Assembly (NCBI GenBank): GCA_013203545.1
Contig: JABMQA010000173.1
Span: 1 to 8,618, forward strand
Length of the DNA stretch: 8,618 nt
Source of the DNA: Bacteroidota bacterium
GTDB lineage: Bacteria; Bacteroidota; Bacteroidia; Bacteroidales; 4484-276
Direction of reading: 5' to 3'
How positions within the stretch are numbered: the stretch's first letter is position 1; every line of letters starts with the position of its first letter. A program made the position numbers and the translations under genes. Under the pieces are notes generated by a model that made no database searches, was not told where the DNA came from, and saw nothing but the letters and a program-made list of their open reading frames with translations. Below are positions 1 to 6,791 of the stretch, piece after piece.

Positions 1-776
1 ATCGGAATTCACCTTCCGGTGCATGGGTTTACAAAATTGATCCGGAGGCAGGCCCTGATAATATCGATTGGGAGCAATTCATCGGGCCAGCGCCGTTTCA
101 TGAATTCAGCCTTGAGCGGTTTTTCAGGTGGCGCTGCTGGTGGGATTATTCCACAGGGCTCTCAGGTGACCTTTTCACACACGATTACGATGCCATGAAC
201 CAGATTATGGGACTTGGAATCCCGCACTCCGCCATTGCTTCCGGTGGTATTTATTTTTATAAGGATGGACGGACTGTTCCGGATGTGCTGCAAATGGCCT
301 TCGAATATCCCGACAAGGATTTTACACTTCTATACAGCGCAACCCAGTCGAGCAGTCACCACCGGGGAAGAATGATAATGGGTCATGATGCCTGGATGGA
401 GGTAGGGAATCAGATGCATATCTATCCAGACCCGTCATCCACAAAGTACAGCGAAAAAATAAAAAACGGCACCATGGATCCCAACCTTCCCATCTATTCC
501 TATCAGCCGGGCATGAAACAGGTGGATGCCATCACCTCGCCAACCGAACGCTATTTTGCTGGCAGGGGCTTGCTTTACACTTACCTTGGCGGGAAAAGGG
601 TGGACCCTTCACATTTGCACATTAAGGACTGGTTGGACTGTATTCGTGATGGCGGATTACCCAGTTGCAACATCAACCAGGGTTTCGAGGAGGCCATTAC
701 TGCACACATGGGAACCATTGCATTCAAGGAAAACAGAAGGGTTTTCTGGGATAAGGAAAACCAACAAATTGTTTGA
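1..776 (+). CDS. Gfo/Idh/MocA family oxidoreductase, C-terminal part (5' end outside window)
   Basis: The frame is open from base 3 to the TGA at 774-776, giving 257 visible residues; the internal ATG at 195 is only a methionine inside the protein. The NAD(P)-binding N-terminal domain lies off the window. The visible part is the substrate-binding alpha/beta domain of secreted Bacteroidota Gfo/Idh/MocA proteins: DWEQFIGPAP (residues 22-31), then WWDYSTGLSGD (46-56) with H60 and D61 following, the place where the family has its catalytic-site GDxxxH. The tail has the usual pattern: HLHIKDWLDCIRDG (204-217), an invariant-looking proline (P220), and a final FWD (248-250). The tetrapeptide-like WWD..TG..GD..xH also occurs in the oxidoreductase at 3820, so the two are distant paralogues. 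It probably oxidises or reduces a sugar hydroxyl with bound NAD(P). The next gene starts 14 bases after its stop, so they are likely co-transcribed. Family is sure; substrate unknown. Confidence 0.9.
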   Translation, partial: RNSPSGAWVYKIDPEAGPDNIDWEQFIGPAPFHEFSLERFFRWRCWWDYSTGLSGDLFTHDYDAMNQIMGLGIPHSAIASGGIYFYKDGRTVPDVLQMAFEYPDKDFTLLYSATQSSSHHRGRMIMGHDAWMEVGNQMHIYPDPSSTKYSEKIKNGTMDPNLPIYSYQPGMKQVDAITSPTERYFAGRGLLYTYLGGKRVDPSHLHIKDWLDCIRDGGLPSCNINQGFEEAITAHMGTIAFKENRRVFWDKENQQIV

Positions 777-790
777 TAAAAAATATCATT

Positions 791-1636
791 ATGAAACGAA
801 GAGATTTTGTTAAAGGTATGTCGGCCGCTGTGGCCGCCGGGGTTTTAATTCCAAACCCGTTACATGCACTGGGTTTTGAAAAAGTGATCGGAATTCAACT
901 TTACACTTTACGGGATTTGGTTAATGAGGATTTTATCGGAACCCTCCAAAAAATCAGAAAAGCAGGCTACAATATGGTGGAGGCCGCTGGTTATAGCGAT
1001 GGTAAATTCTATGGTTATTCACCGGCAGAATACCGGAGAATCACCATAGACATGGGGTTCTTCCCGAAAAGTTCACATAGTTCAGTTACCGTTGAAAACG
1101 CGGCACAGGTTGCTGAGGACACTTCCAATGCAGGCGCTTCCTACCTGGTATTGCCATCCTTTCCAAGAGAAAACCGGACCTCGCTGGATGGTTACAAAAA
1201 GGCCGCAGATGATTTCAACAAAATTGGAGAAGCCTGTCGCGATGTTGGATTAAGATTCGGCTACCACAACCATGCTTTTGAGTTTGAAAAAATGGATGAC
1301 CAAATCCCATATGATATCCTGCTCGAAAGAACCGATCCCGATCTCGTTTGCATGCAAATTGATCTATACTGGATGGTATATGGTGGATATGATCCACTGG
1401 AATATTTTAAAAAATATCCTGACAGGTTCGAACTCTGGCATATGAAGGATATGGCTGGCGGTGAAAGTCGTGAAAGCACTGAGATTGGGAGTGGTATCCT
1501 TGATTTCACAGCCTATTTCAGGCAGGGTCAAAAAGCTGGTTTGCAATATTATTTTGTGGAGCAGGAATCATTTGCCATGGATCCGATTGAGAGCATCACG
1601 AAGAGTTATGATTATTTGAATTCGTTGGAGTATTAG
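791..1636 (+). CDS. Sugar phosphate isomerase/epimerase-like TIM-barrel protein with Tat signal
   Basis: A 281-residue protein of the xylose-isomerase-like TIM-barrel superfamily (AP endonuclease 2 fold, PF01261). I chose the ATG at 791 because it puts a clean twin-arginine signal at the N terminus: KRRDFVKG (2-9), a short alanine-rich hydrophobic stretch (11-20) and a likely cleavage region before the mature domain at about residue 30. A TTG at 773 in the same frame would bury the signal behind six extra residues. Mature strand 1 is GIQLYTLRD (34-42). Likely divalent-metal and catalytic residues are E64, H159/H161 (YHNHAFEFE), D191 (QIDLYW), H217 (WHMKD) and E257 or E259 (FVEQE). Family members isomerise, epimerise or dehydrate keto sugars; the export signal and the oxidoreductase neighbours suggest action on a periplasmic keto sugar. 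The exact reaction cannot be read from the sequence. Confidence 0.9.
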   Translation: MKRRDFVKGMSAAVAAGVLIPNPLHALGFEKVIGIQLYTLRDLVNEDFIGTLQKIRKAGYNMVEAAGYSDGKFYGYSPAEYRRITIDMGFFPKSSHSSVTVENAAQVAEDTSNAGASYLVLPSFPRENRTSLDGYKKAADDFNKIGEACRDVGLRFGYHNHAFEFEKMDDQIPYDILLERTDPDLVCMQIDLYWMVYGGYDPLEYFKKYPDRFELWHMKDMAGGESRESTEIGSGILDFTAYFRQGQKAGLQYYFVEQESFAMDPIESITKSYDYLNSLEY

Positions 1637-1646
1637 AAAATTTATT

Positions 1647-2699
1647 ATGAGTAAGGTAGCTCCATCATCGGATAAACTGTTTTTGGAAGATATCAGGAAA
1701 ATAATAGATAAAGCAAAGGTACGTATTGCTACATCTGTTAATAGTGAAATTGTATTGGTGTATTGGCAGGTGGGTTCTCGCATTAAAAAGGAGATACTCC
1801 GTGAGAAGCGTGCGGGTTATGGTGAAAAAATCATTCAAAAGGTATCTGTTGATTTAACACTTCGATATGGAATTGGATGGGGGAAACGAAACATTCATCA
1901 TTTCCTGCGATTTTATGAAACTTTTCCTGATATTGAAATTGTGAACGCACTGCGTACACAATTAACATGGACTCATATACGACAGCTTACTTCAATTGAC
2001 GATGTGCTGAAAAGGGACTTTTATATCGAGATGTGCAAAATAGAGAGATGGAGTACCCGGACATTGCAGGAAAGGATTCAATCAATGCTATACGAGCGAA
2101 CTGCAATTAGTAAAAGACCTGAAGAAATTATAAAAAAGGAGATCGAGTCATTAAAGAACAGTCAACAACTTTCACCTGACCTGGTATTTAAAGATCCCTA
2201 TTTCCTGAATTTTTTAGGTTTGCACGATAACTTCTCGGAGAAAGAATTGGAGGATGCTATTGTGGCGGAATTGCAACTTTTCATTATTGAGATGGGTAGT
2301 GATTTTGCTTTCTTGGCCCGACAAAAGAGAATTACCATTGATAACCGTGATTATAAGATTGATCTGCTATTTTACCATCGTAGACTAAAATGCCTGGTTG
2401 CAATTGATTTGAAGTTGGGAGAATTTGAGGCAGGATACAAGGGTCAAATGGAACTTTATCTCAACTGGCTTGCCCGACATGAACTTTACGATGGAGAGAA
2501 TAACCCAATTGGTTTGATTTTATGTTGTGGTAAAAACAATGAACATGTTGATCTTCTCCAGTTGAATAAAAGTAATATTCGTGTGGCTGATTATCTCACC
2601 ATATTACCACCCAAGGAGGTGTTACTCGATAAACTTCACAGGGCAATTGCAATAGCGAAGCACAAGCTTGGTAATCAAGGGGAAGTTCTTCATCCATAA
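1647..2699 (+). CDS. DUF1016/YhcG-family PDDEXK nuclease domain protein
   Basis: A 350-residue cytoplasmic protein with the two-part architecture of the DUF1016 (YhcG) family. The N-terminal helical, DNA-binding-like region (about 12-150) contains VYWQVGSRI (38-46), GYGEKII (57-63), GWGKRNIHHFLRFYETFP (77-94) and LTWTHIRQL (106-114). The C-terminal PDDEXK nuclease fold (about 175-335) contains VFKDPYFLNFLGL (180-192), a helix glutamate (E208), then YKIDLLFYHRRLKCLVAIDLK with D239, D254 and K256, and Q267 in the following KGQMELYL helix. The second acidic position is aspartate (IDLK) rather than the more usual glutamate (IELK). Length matches a complete family member. Its function is not firmly known; relatives are linked to mobile elements, restriction-type loci and DNA processing. 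It sits 10 bases after one sugar gene and 17 before the next, and it looks more AT-rich than its neighbours, so it was probably inserted into the cluster. Confidence 0.9.
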   Translation: MSKVAPSSDKLFLEDIRKIIDKAKVRIATSVNSEIVLVYWQVGSRIKKEILREKRAGYGEKIIQKVSVDLTLRYGIGWGKRNIHHFLRFYETFPDIEIVNALRTQLTWTHIRQLTSIDDVLKRDFYIEMCKIERWSTRTLQERIQSMLYERTAISKRPEEIIKKEIESLKNSQQLSPDLVFKDPYFLNFLGLHDNFSEKELEDAIVAELQLFIIEMGSDFAFLARQKRITIDNRDYKIDLLFYHRRLKCLVAIDLKLGEFEAGYKGQMELYLNWLARHELYDGENNPIGLILCCGKNNEHVDLLQLNKSNIRVADYLTILPPKEVLLDKLHRAIAIAKHKLGNQGEVLHP

Positions 2700-2716
2700 A
2701 TAATAAAAATATACAT

Positions 2717-3781
2717 ATGGCATCTTATATAAATAAAACCCTCACCACCGCCATTATCGGCTTTGGCCTTTCAGGGAAGGTTTTTCATGCACCCTTCCTG
2801 CACACCCATCCCGGTTTCAGAATTAAGACCGTGATTGAACGTCATCGCGAGGATTCCAAAAAGAATTATCCCTACCTTGAGGTTGAAAAGGATTACAGGG
2901 TTTTGCTGGATGATCCAGAAATTGACCTGGTGGCTGTCTGCACCCCAAACACCCTTCATTTTCCGATGGTGAAAGATTGTTTGCTGGCAGGAAAACATGT
3001 GGTGATCGAAAAACCATTTACACCAACATCGTTGGAGGCAGATGAATTGATCGGACTTGCCAAATCACAAAACCGCCACATCTTTGTTTTCCAGAACCGC
3101 CGTTTCGATGGTGATTTTCTTACCATAAAAAAAATACTCGACAATAATTTGCTGGGTGATGTTAAGGAATACGAATCACATTTCGACAGGTTCAAACCAG
3201 ATTTGCCGCTGAACGCCTGGCGTGATAAAGATCTCCCTGCTGGAGGTATCCTGTTCGACCTTGGCTCGCACCTGATAGACCAGGCCGTTCATTTATTCGG
3301 GAAACCACAGGCCCTTTTTGCCGATATCCGTAAACAAAGAGCCGGAAGCAAAGTGGACGATTATTTCGAAGTTCAGCTCTTTTATAAAGATTTTAAGGCC
3401 ATACTCAAGGCGGGTATGATGGTGAACAAATCCAGCCCACGCTTTATCATTCATGGCAATAAGGGTTCATTCGTAAAATATGGCCTCGACCCCCAGGAAT
3501 CGGAACTCGTCAAAGGCAGGATGCCGGTTGGGCCGGCCTGGGGAAAAGAAAAAGAAAAGTATTGGGGAACCCTGAAATCATCCATGGGGAAACTGAACTT
3601 CGAAGGAAAGATCGAGACCCTTGCCGGCTCCTACCCGACTTTTTATCAGAATGTTTATGATGTGATTGTAAATTATTCAGAAATGATGATCAGGCCGGAG
3701 GAGGCCAGGGATGTTATCAAACTGATCGAGCTGGCTTTTGAAAGTAACAGCAGGAAGGAAGTACTGGATGTTCAATTTTAA
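2717..3781 (+). CDS. Cytoplasmic Gfo/Idh/MocA oxidoreductase, YdgJ/IolW (scyllo-inositol dehydrogenase)-like
   Basis: A full-length 354-residue NAD(P)-dependent oxidoreductase without a signal peptide, so it acts in the cytoplasm. The Rossmann fold opens with TAIIGFGLSGKVFHAPFL (11-28), whose GxGxxxKxFHAP form is typical of the E. coli YdgJ / B. subtilis IolW branch. The family lysine is in VIEKPF (96-101, K99), and NRRFDGDFLT (127-136), ESHFDRFKP (153-161) and HGNKGSFVKYGLDPQE (246-261) are further hallmarks of that branch. The catalytic histidine is likely H185 in DLGSHLIDQ (181-189). IolW-type members reduce scyllo-inosose with NADPH, while other members act on related keto sugars. In this cluster it could reduce a keto product after uptake, while its Tat-exported paralogue works outside. 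The start has an A-rich leader and no Shine-Dalgarno sequence. Subfamily is well supported; substrate is inferred. Confidence 0.93.
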   Translation: MASYINKTLTTAIIGFGLSGKVFHAPFLHTHPGFRIKTVIERHREDSKKNYPYLEVEKDYRVLLDDPEIDLVAVCTPNTLHFPMVKDCLLAGKHVVIEKPFTPTSLEADELIGLAKSQNRHIFVFQNRRFDGDFLTIKKILDNNLLGDVKEYESHFDRFKPDLPLNAWRDKDLPAGGILFDLGSHLIDQAVHLFGKPQALFADIRKQRAGSKVDDYFEVQLFYKDFKAILKAGMMVNKSSPRFIIHGNKGSFVKYGLDPQESELVKGRMPVGPAWGKEKEKYWGTLKSSMGKLNFEGKIETLAGSYPTFYQNVYDVIVNYSEMMIRPEEARDVIKLIELAFESNSRKEVLDVQF

Positions 3782-3819
3782 ATTATAAAATTTGTTTAAT
3801 TCACATAAATCTAAAAAAT

Positions 3820-5307
3820 ATGGGAAAGAAAAAAACACAAACGATCAGCCGCCGTCAGTTTATCGGCAATGCCGCAACGGTAGCTGCTGGGATTACCATT
3901 TTACCGAGTCATGTGATTACCGGTCTCGGGCACAAAATGCCCAGCGATAAGCTCAGAATTGCTGCTGTTGGTGTTGGCGGTGTTGGTGGGTCCAATGTGC
4001 GCAATTGTGCCACCGAAAACATTGTTGCACTCTGTGACGTGGATTGGAGTTACGCGGCCGGAACCTTCGATAAATACCCATCAGCCAGGGTATTTAAAGA
4101 CTACCGGCGAATGTTTGATGAAATGGGCGACCAAATCGATGCCGTGATTGTGGCAACACCCGATCACACACATGCTGCTGTAGCTGCCCAGGCCATTCGT
4201 ATGGGTAAGCATGTTTACGTGCAAAAGCCCCTTACACACACAGTTTACGAATCCCGGTTTCTCACCGAGTTGGCACGTGAATACAAGGTGGCTACACAAA
4301 TGGGAAACCAGGGTAACTCAGGCGATGGAATACGTCAGACCTGCGAATGGATCTGGGATGGCGCCATTGGTGAAATAACCGAGGTACATGCCTGGACCAA
4401 CCGGCCCATCTGGCCACAGGGACTGGAAAGACCGGTTGAAACACCCTCATTGCCTCCAACATTGGCATGGAATGATTTTGTCGGACCGGCTCCATGGCGT
4501 CCGTATCACCCATCTTATACACCCTGGAACTGGCGAGCATGGTGGGATTTCGGAACCGGCGCACTGGGCGATATGGCCTGCCACATTGTCGATCCTGCTT
4601 TCTGGGCGCTAAAACTCGGGCAGCCAACCAGCCTTTACGCAAGTTCAACACAGGTAAATACCGAAAGCGCTCCACATGCCGAAATTGTACACTATGAATT
4701 CCCCGATCGTGGTAGGGTCGGAAAAATAAAACTACCTCCTGTGAAGCTCACATGGTATGATGGCGGGCTGTTGCCTCCACGCCCCGAAGAACTGAAGGAC
4801 GGCCAGATCATGGGCGACCGCAGCGGTGGAGTATTGTTTGTTGGTACCAAAGGAAAACTGATGTCGGGATGTTATGGTACCAACCCCATCCTCCTTCCCG
4901 AAGGACTCGACCAGGATTATAAACGACCCGAACCTTCCATCCGGCGAATTGCCGATGCCATGTCGGGCGGACACGAGCAGGACTGGATCAGGGCATGCAA
5001 GGAAAGCCCCGAGAACCGGGTCCCCACAAGTTCTAATTTTGATTATGCCGGACCACTCAACGAAATTGTGGTAATGGGCAACCTGGCTGTCAGGCTTCAG
5101 GATCTCAAGCGGAAACTGCTTTGGGATGGCAAAAACATGCGGATAACCAATATATCGGATGATGACGAGATCAGGGTGGTAACAACCGACCAGTTCGCTG
5201 TTATAAACGGTCATCCGCATTTCGATACACAGTATGCAACCATGAAGGCCAAGCTGGCAGCAGAAGAATACATTCGCCATACATACCGCGAAGGATGGAC
5301 ATTATAA
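3820..5307 (+). CDS. Tat-exported Gfo/Idh/MocA family oxidoreductase
   Basis: A 495-residue protein, in the usual range for the secreted Bacteroidota/Planctomycetes branch of the family. The N terminus carries a classic twin-arginine signal, ISRRQFIG (9-16), followed by a hydrophobic alanine-rich stretch to about residue 30. The dinucleotide-binding motif is AVGVGGVGG (49-57). The next landmarks are CDVDWS (72-77), VATPDHTHA (111-119), the catalytic-lysine motif VYVQKPLTHT (132-141, K136; QKP instead of EKP, common in this branch), and MGNQGNS (161-167). The substrate domain has WNDFVGPAPWRPYHP (217-231), WWDFGTGALGDMACHIVD (241-258) with H255 as the likely catalytic histidine, and a C-terminal family segment. 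Proteins exported by Tat fold and bind their cofactor before export, so it probably carries tightly bound NAD(P). It most likely oxidises or reduces a glycoside hydroxyl in the periplasm. Substrate unknown. Confidence 0.93.
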   Translation: MGKKKTQTISRRQFIGNAATVAAGITILPSHVITGLGHKMPSDKLRIAAVGVGGVGGSNVRNCATENIVALCDVDWSYAAGTFDKYPSARVFKDYRRMFDEMGDQIDAVIVATPDHTHAAVAAQAIRMGKHVYVQKPLTHTVYESRFLTELAREYKVATQMGNQGNSGDGIRQTCEWIWDGAIGEITEVHAWTNRPIWPQGLERPVETPSLPPTLAWNDFVGPAPWRPYHPSYTPWNWRAWWDFGTGALGDMACHIVDPAFWALKLGQPTSLYASSTQVNTESAPHAEIVHYEFPDRGRVGKIKLPPVKLTWYDGGLLPPRPEELKDGQIMGDRSGGVLFVGTKGKLMSGCYGTNPILLPEGLDQDYKRPEPSIRRIADAMSGGHEQDWIRACKESPENRVPTSSNFDYAGPLNEIVVMGNLAVRLQDLKRKLLWDGKNMRITNISDDDEIRVVTTDQFAVINGHPHFDTQYATMKAKLAAEEYIRHTYREGWTL

Positions 5308-5383
5308 TTACGGTGAAGGACAACTTTCAAACATGGTTACTTAAATATCAGAACACTATTAAAACATAAAGAAATATCAAATA

Positions 5384-6172
5384 ATGAAAATGAGAACAAC
5401 AATTACAGTTTTAAGTGCAGCAATAATGGTCTTCATTTTGTTTTCGTGCTCCCAAACTAAAAAAGTTAAAAAAGGAAACGACCAGGCTGATCAAATTGCT
5501 GAAGCGCTCCCGAATACCCTCACCCAAAAAGAGATTGATGACGGCTGGGTTTTACTCTTCGATGGCAAAACACCAAAGGGCTGGCGGGGTTACAGCCTTG
5601 GGTCCTTTCCTGAAAAAGGATGGCTGATTGAAGATGGAACACTACACGTGCTGGGATCGGGTAGAGGGGAAGCCGGCGGTGGCGGCGACATCATTACCGA
5701 TAAAAAATACGGAAATTTCGAACTGTCGCTCGAATGGAAAGTATCCGAAGGTGGCAACAGTGGTATCTTTTACCTGGCCCAGGAGAAACCCAAACAGCCC
5801 ATCTGGAAATCGGCACCCGAGATGCAGATTCTCGACAACGCCAAACACCCCGATGCCAAACTGGGTAAGGATGGCAACAGGGCGGCAGGATCACTGTATG
5901 ATCTGATCCCCGGGAAATTTGAAGCCGTAAAGCCAGCAGGTGAATGGAACCATGCGAAGGTGCTCGTTTATAAGGGAACCGTCGTTCACTGGATGAATGG
6001 AGAAAATGTCCTGGAATACCACCTCTGGACGCCCGACTGGAAGGAAATGGTTGAAAACAGTAAATTCAAGGATTACGAAGATTTTATGAATCCCGCCGAA
6101 GAGGGTTATATCGGCCTTCAGGACCATGGCGATGATGTGTGGTTCAGGAATATTAAGATTAAGGAATTGTAG
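5384..6172 (+). CDS. DUF1080 (3-keto-disaccharide hydrolase family) lipoprotein
   Basis: A 262-residue protein with a type II signal peptide: basic MKMR, hydrophobic 8-20 and lipobox LFSC with the lipidated cysteine at C22, so it is anchored to a membrane on the outer side. A charged linker (23-48) leads to a complete DUF1080 domain (PF06439, a laminin-G/concanavalin-like jelly roll): GWVLLFDGKTPKGWRG (54-69), GDIITDKKYGNFELSLEW (101-118), GNSGIFYLAQE (124-134), PEMQILDN (145-152), AGSLYDLI (168-175), HWMNGENVLEY (202-212) and the closing GYIGLQDHGDDVWFRNI (241-257). Members described as 3-keto-disaccharide hydrolases cleave glycosides already oxidised at C3, which fits the oxidoreductases just upstream. 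It follows the previous gene by 76 bases, where I see no clear promoter or terminator, so it is probably in the same transcript. Family is certain; the activity rests on homology. Confidence 0.93.
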   Translation: MKMRTTITVLSAAIMVFILFSCSQTKKVKKGNDQADQIAEALPNTLTQKEIDDGWVLLFDGKTPKGWRGYSLGSFPEKGWLIEDGTLHVLGSGRGEAGGGGDIITDKKYGNFELSLEWKVSEGGNSGIFYLAQEKPKQPIWKSAPEMQILDNAKHPDAKLGKDGNRAAGSLYDLIPGKFEAVKPAGEWNHAKVLVYKGTVVHWMNGENVLEYHLWTPDWKEMVENSKFKDYEDFMNPAEEGYIGLQDHGDDVWFRNIKIKEL

Positions 6173-6215
6173 CTCTAAAATACGATTTGTTCCGTAGCAG
6201 AGACAATTTTATGAA

Positions 6216-6395
6216 ATGAACAATAAATTTAAATATTGGGAAATTTACGATCATCGGTTTAAGGAGATCACTGATAATGTTGACTCAAAATCTGCAAATC
6301 CCGGGACGGCCAGAGCAATACTGGTGGTGATACCTTACACCTTGATTATATCCCTGTTCGAATTTTTATGGAAAAGGTTATTTAGCAAAAAATAA
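6216..6395 (+). CDS. Possible small membrane protein, 59 residues
   Basis: ATG at 6216 to TAA at 6393-6395, 59 residues, 43 bases behind the DUF1080 gene and on the same strand. The first 30 residues are polar and charged (MNNKFKYWEIYDHRF, then an acidic stretch). Residues 34-51 (AILVVIPYTLIISLFEFL) form one convincing membrane segment, and the end is strongly basic (WKRLFSKK), which by the positive-inside rule would place the C terminus in the cytoplasm. I recognise no family. An unrelated ATGAAATGA mini-frame at 6211 overlaps the start. The polar-hydrophobic-basic order speaks for a real gene over chance, but the size makes this uncertain. Confidence 0.45.
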   Translation: MNNKFKYWEIYDHRFKEITDNVDSKSANPGTARAILVVIPYTLIISLFEFLWKRLFSKK

Positions 6396-6406
6396 AAAAG
6401 GTACGC

Positions 6407-6437
6407 TTGTTAAATGTTCTAAAATGACATATTTTTG
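6407..6437 (+). promoter_or_regulatory. Bacteroidota-type promoter
   Basis: TTG at 6407-6409 and TATTTTTG at 6430-6437 are separated by 20 bases. The second element matches the Bacteroidota -7 consensus TAnnTTTG exactly, and the spacing to the -33 element is as expected. Transcription would begin near 6443, about 15 bases before the ATG of the antitoxin stump at 6458. Pattern match only. Confidence 0.45.
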
Positions 6438-6457
6438 TGGTATATGATTTTAATGCC

Positions 6458-6562
6458 ATGAAAATAGCATCCTCAAAAATTGAGGATTCAATTTTTGGAG
6501 AGACTGAAAAGATTCTAACAAGTATTAAAATACCTCGCAACAGGTATATTCAGAACTCCTGA
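6458..6562 (+). pseudogene. Truncated ribbon-helix-helix (RHH) antitoxin-like gene
   Basis: ATG at 6458 to TGA at 6560-6562, only 34 residues. The sequence begins MKIASSKIEDSIFGETEKIL and continues TSIKIPRNRYI. This reads like the start of a CopG/MazE-like RHH antitoxin: a short N-terminal beta strand, then helix 1 (DSIFGETEKILTSI), a turn, and the start of helix 2 (PRNRYI). Intact members continue with an acidic, toxin-binding tail of roughly 40 or more residues. Here the frame stops two codons after NRYIQ, and no toxin gene lies next to it. I call it a broken remnant, though the promoter in front may still be active. A small hairpin, CCTCAA-aaa-TTGAGG (6470-6484), lies inside the frame. Family assignment is from pattern memory. 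Confidence 0.5.
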
Positions 6563-6579
6563 CCTGTCGTGTTATTTAA

Positions 6580-6714
6580 TGTCGCATTGGCAAGCAACTT
6601 AGTGAAATCTTAGTGTGCTTGTGTCTTAGTGGTCAGCTCTTTTTTTCAACCACTTAGACACTTAGCTCACTTAGAAACACTAAGAAAAATACACTTCAGG
6701 AATAAACTGCGACA
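6580..6714. repeat. Imperfect long hairpin repeat with CTTAGTG/CACTTAG units
   Basis: The core is an imperfect inverted repeat: a 36-base left arm (6598-6633) pairs with a 36-base right arm (6649-6684) around a 15-base loop holding a run of seven T. The left arm carries CTTAGTG at 6598, 6609 and 6625. The right arm carries CACTTAG at 6651, 6659 and 6668, then CACTAAG at 6678. The inner pair GTGGT/ACCAC is perfect, and most CTTAGTG/CACTTAG pairs have one T-T mismatch. Further out, TGTCGCA (6580-6586) and TGCGACA (6708-6714) form a perfect 7-base outer pair. Similar cttagtg/ctttgtg-rich hairpins are familiar as dispersed intergenic repeats in environmental bacterial genomes. It could be a REP- or MITE-like element; it directly follows a truncated gene. 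Confidence 0.65.
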
Positions 6715-6774
6715 ATATGAAATACGAGAAAAATTTCTTAAACAATTGATTATGCCAATTTAACAATATGAAAT
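6712..6774. repeat. 12-base direct repeat ACAATATGAAAT
   Basis: ACAATATGAAAT occurs at 6712-6723 and again at 6763-6774, 51 bases apart. The first copy overlaps the right outer end of the hairpin repeat. It might be a trace of duplication or recombination at the edge of that element. In AT-rich DNA a chance match of this length is not excluded. Confidence 0.4.
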
Positions 6775-6791
6775 CTGGTTAGCAGATTTGA

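Noticed and set aside
773..790. TTG start extending the isomerase-like protein by six residues
   Set aside because: The ATG at 791 begins directly at the twin-arginine signal, and the extension would only overlap the end of the previous gene.
3782..3819. Promoter TAAAATTTG in front of the oxidoreductase at 3820
   Set aside because: The spacing between TA and TTTG is one base too long and no upstream element is visible; the 38-base gap fits an operon.
4732..5280. Minus-strand open frame of 182 codons
   Set aside because: It lies wholly inside the well-supported oxidoreductase at 3820-5307 and shows no family motifs; it is a shadow of that gene. The minus-strand frame at 4292-4675 is rejected for the same reason.
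6598..6684. CRISPR-like array
   Set aside because: The CTTAGTG/CACTTAG words are seven bases, irregularly spaced and face each other as a hairpin, with no spacers of constant length.
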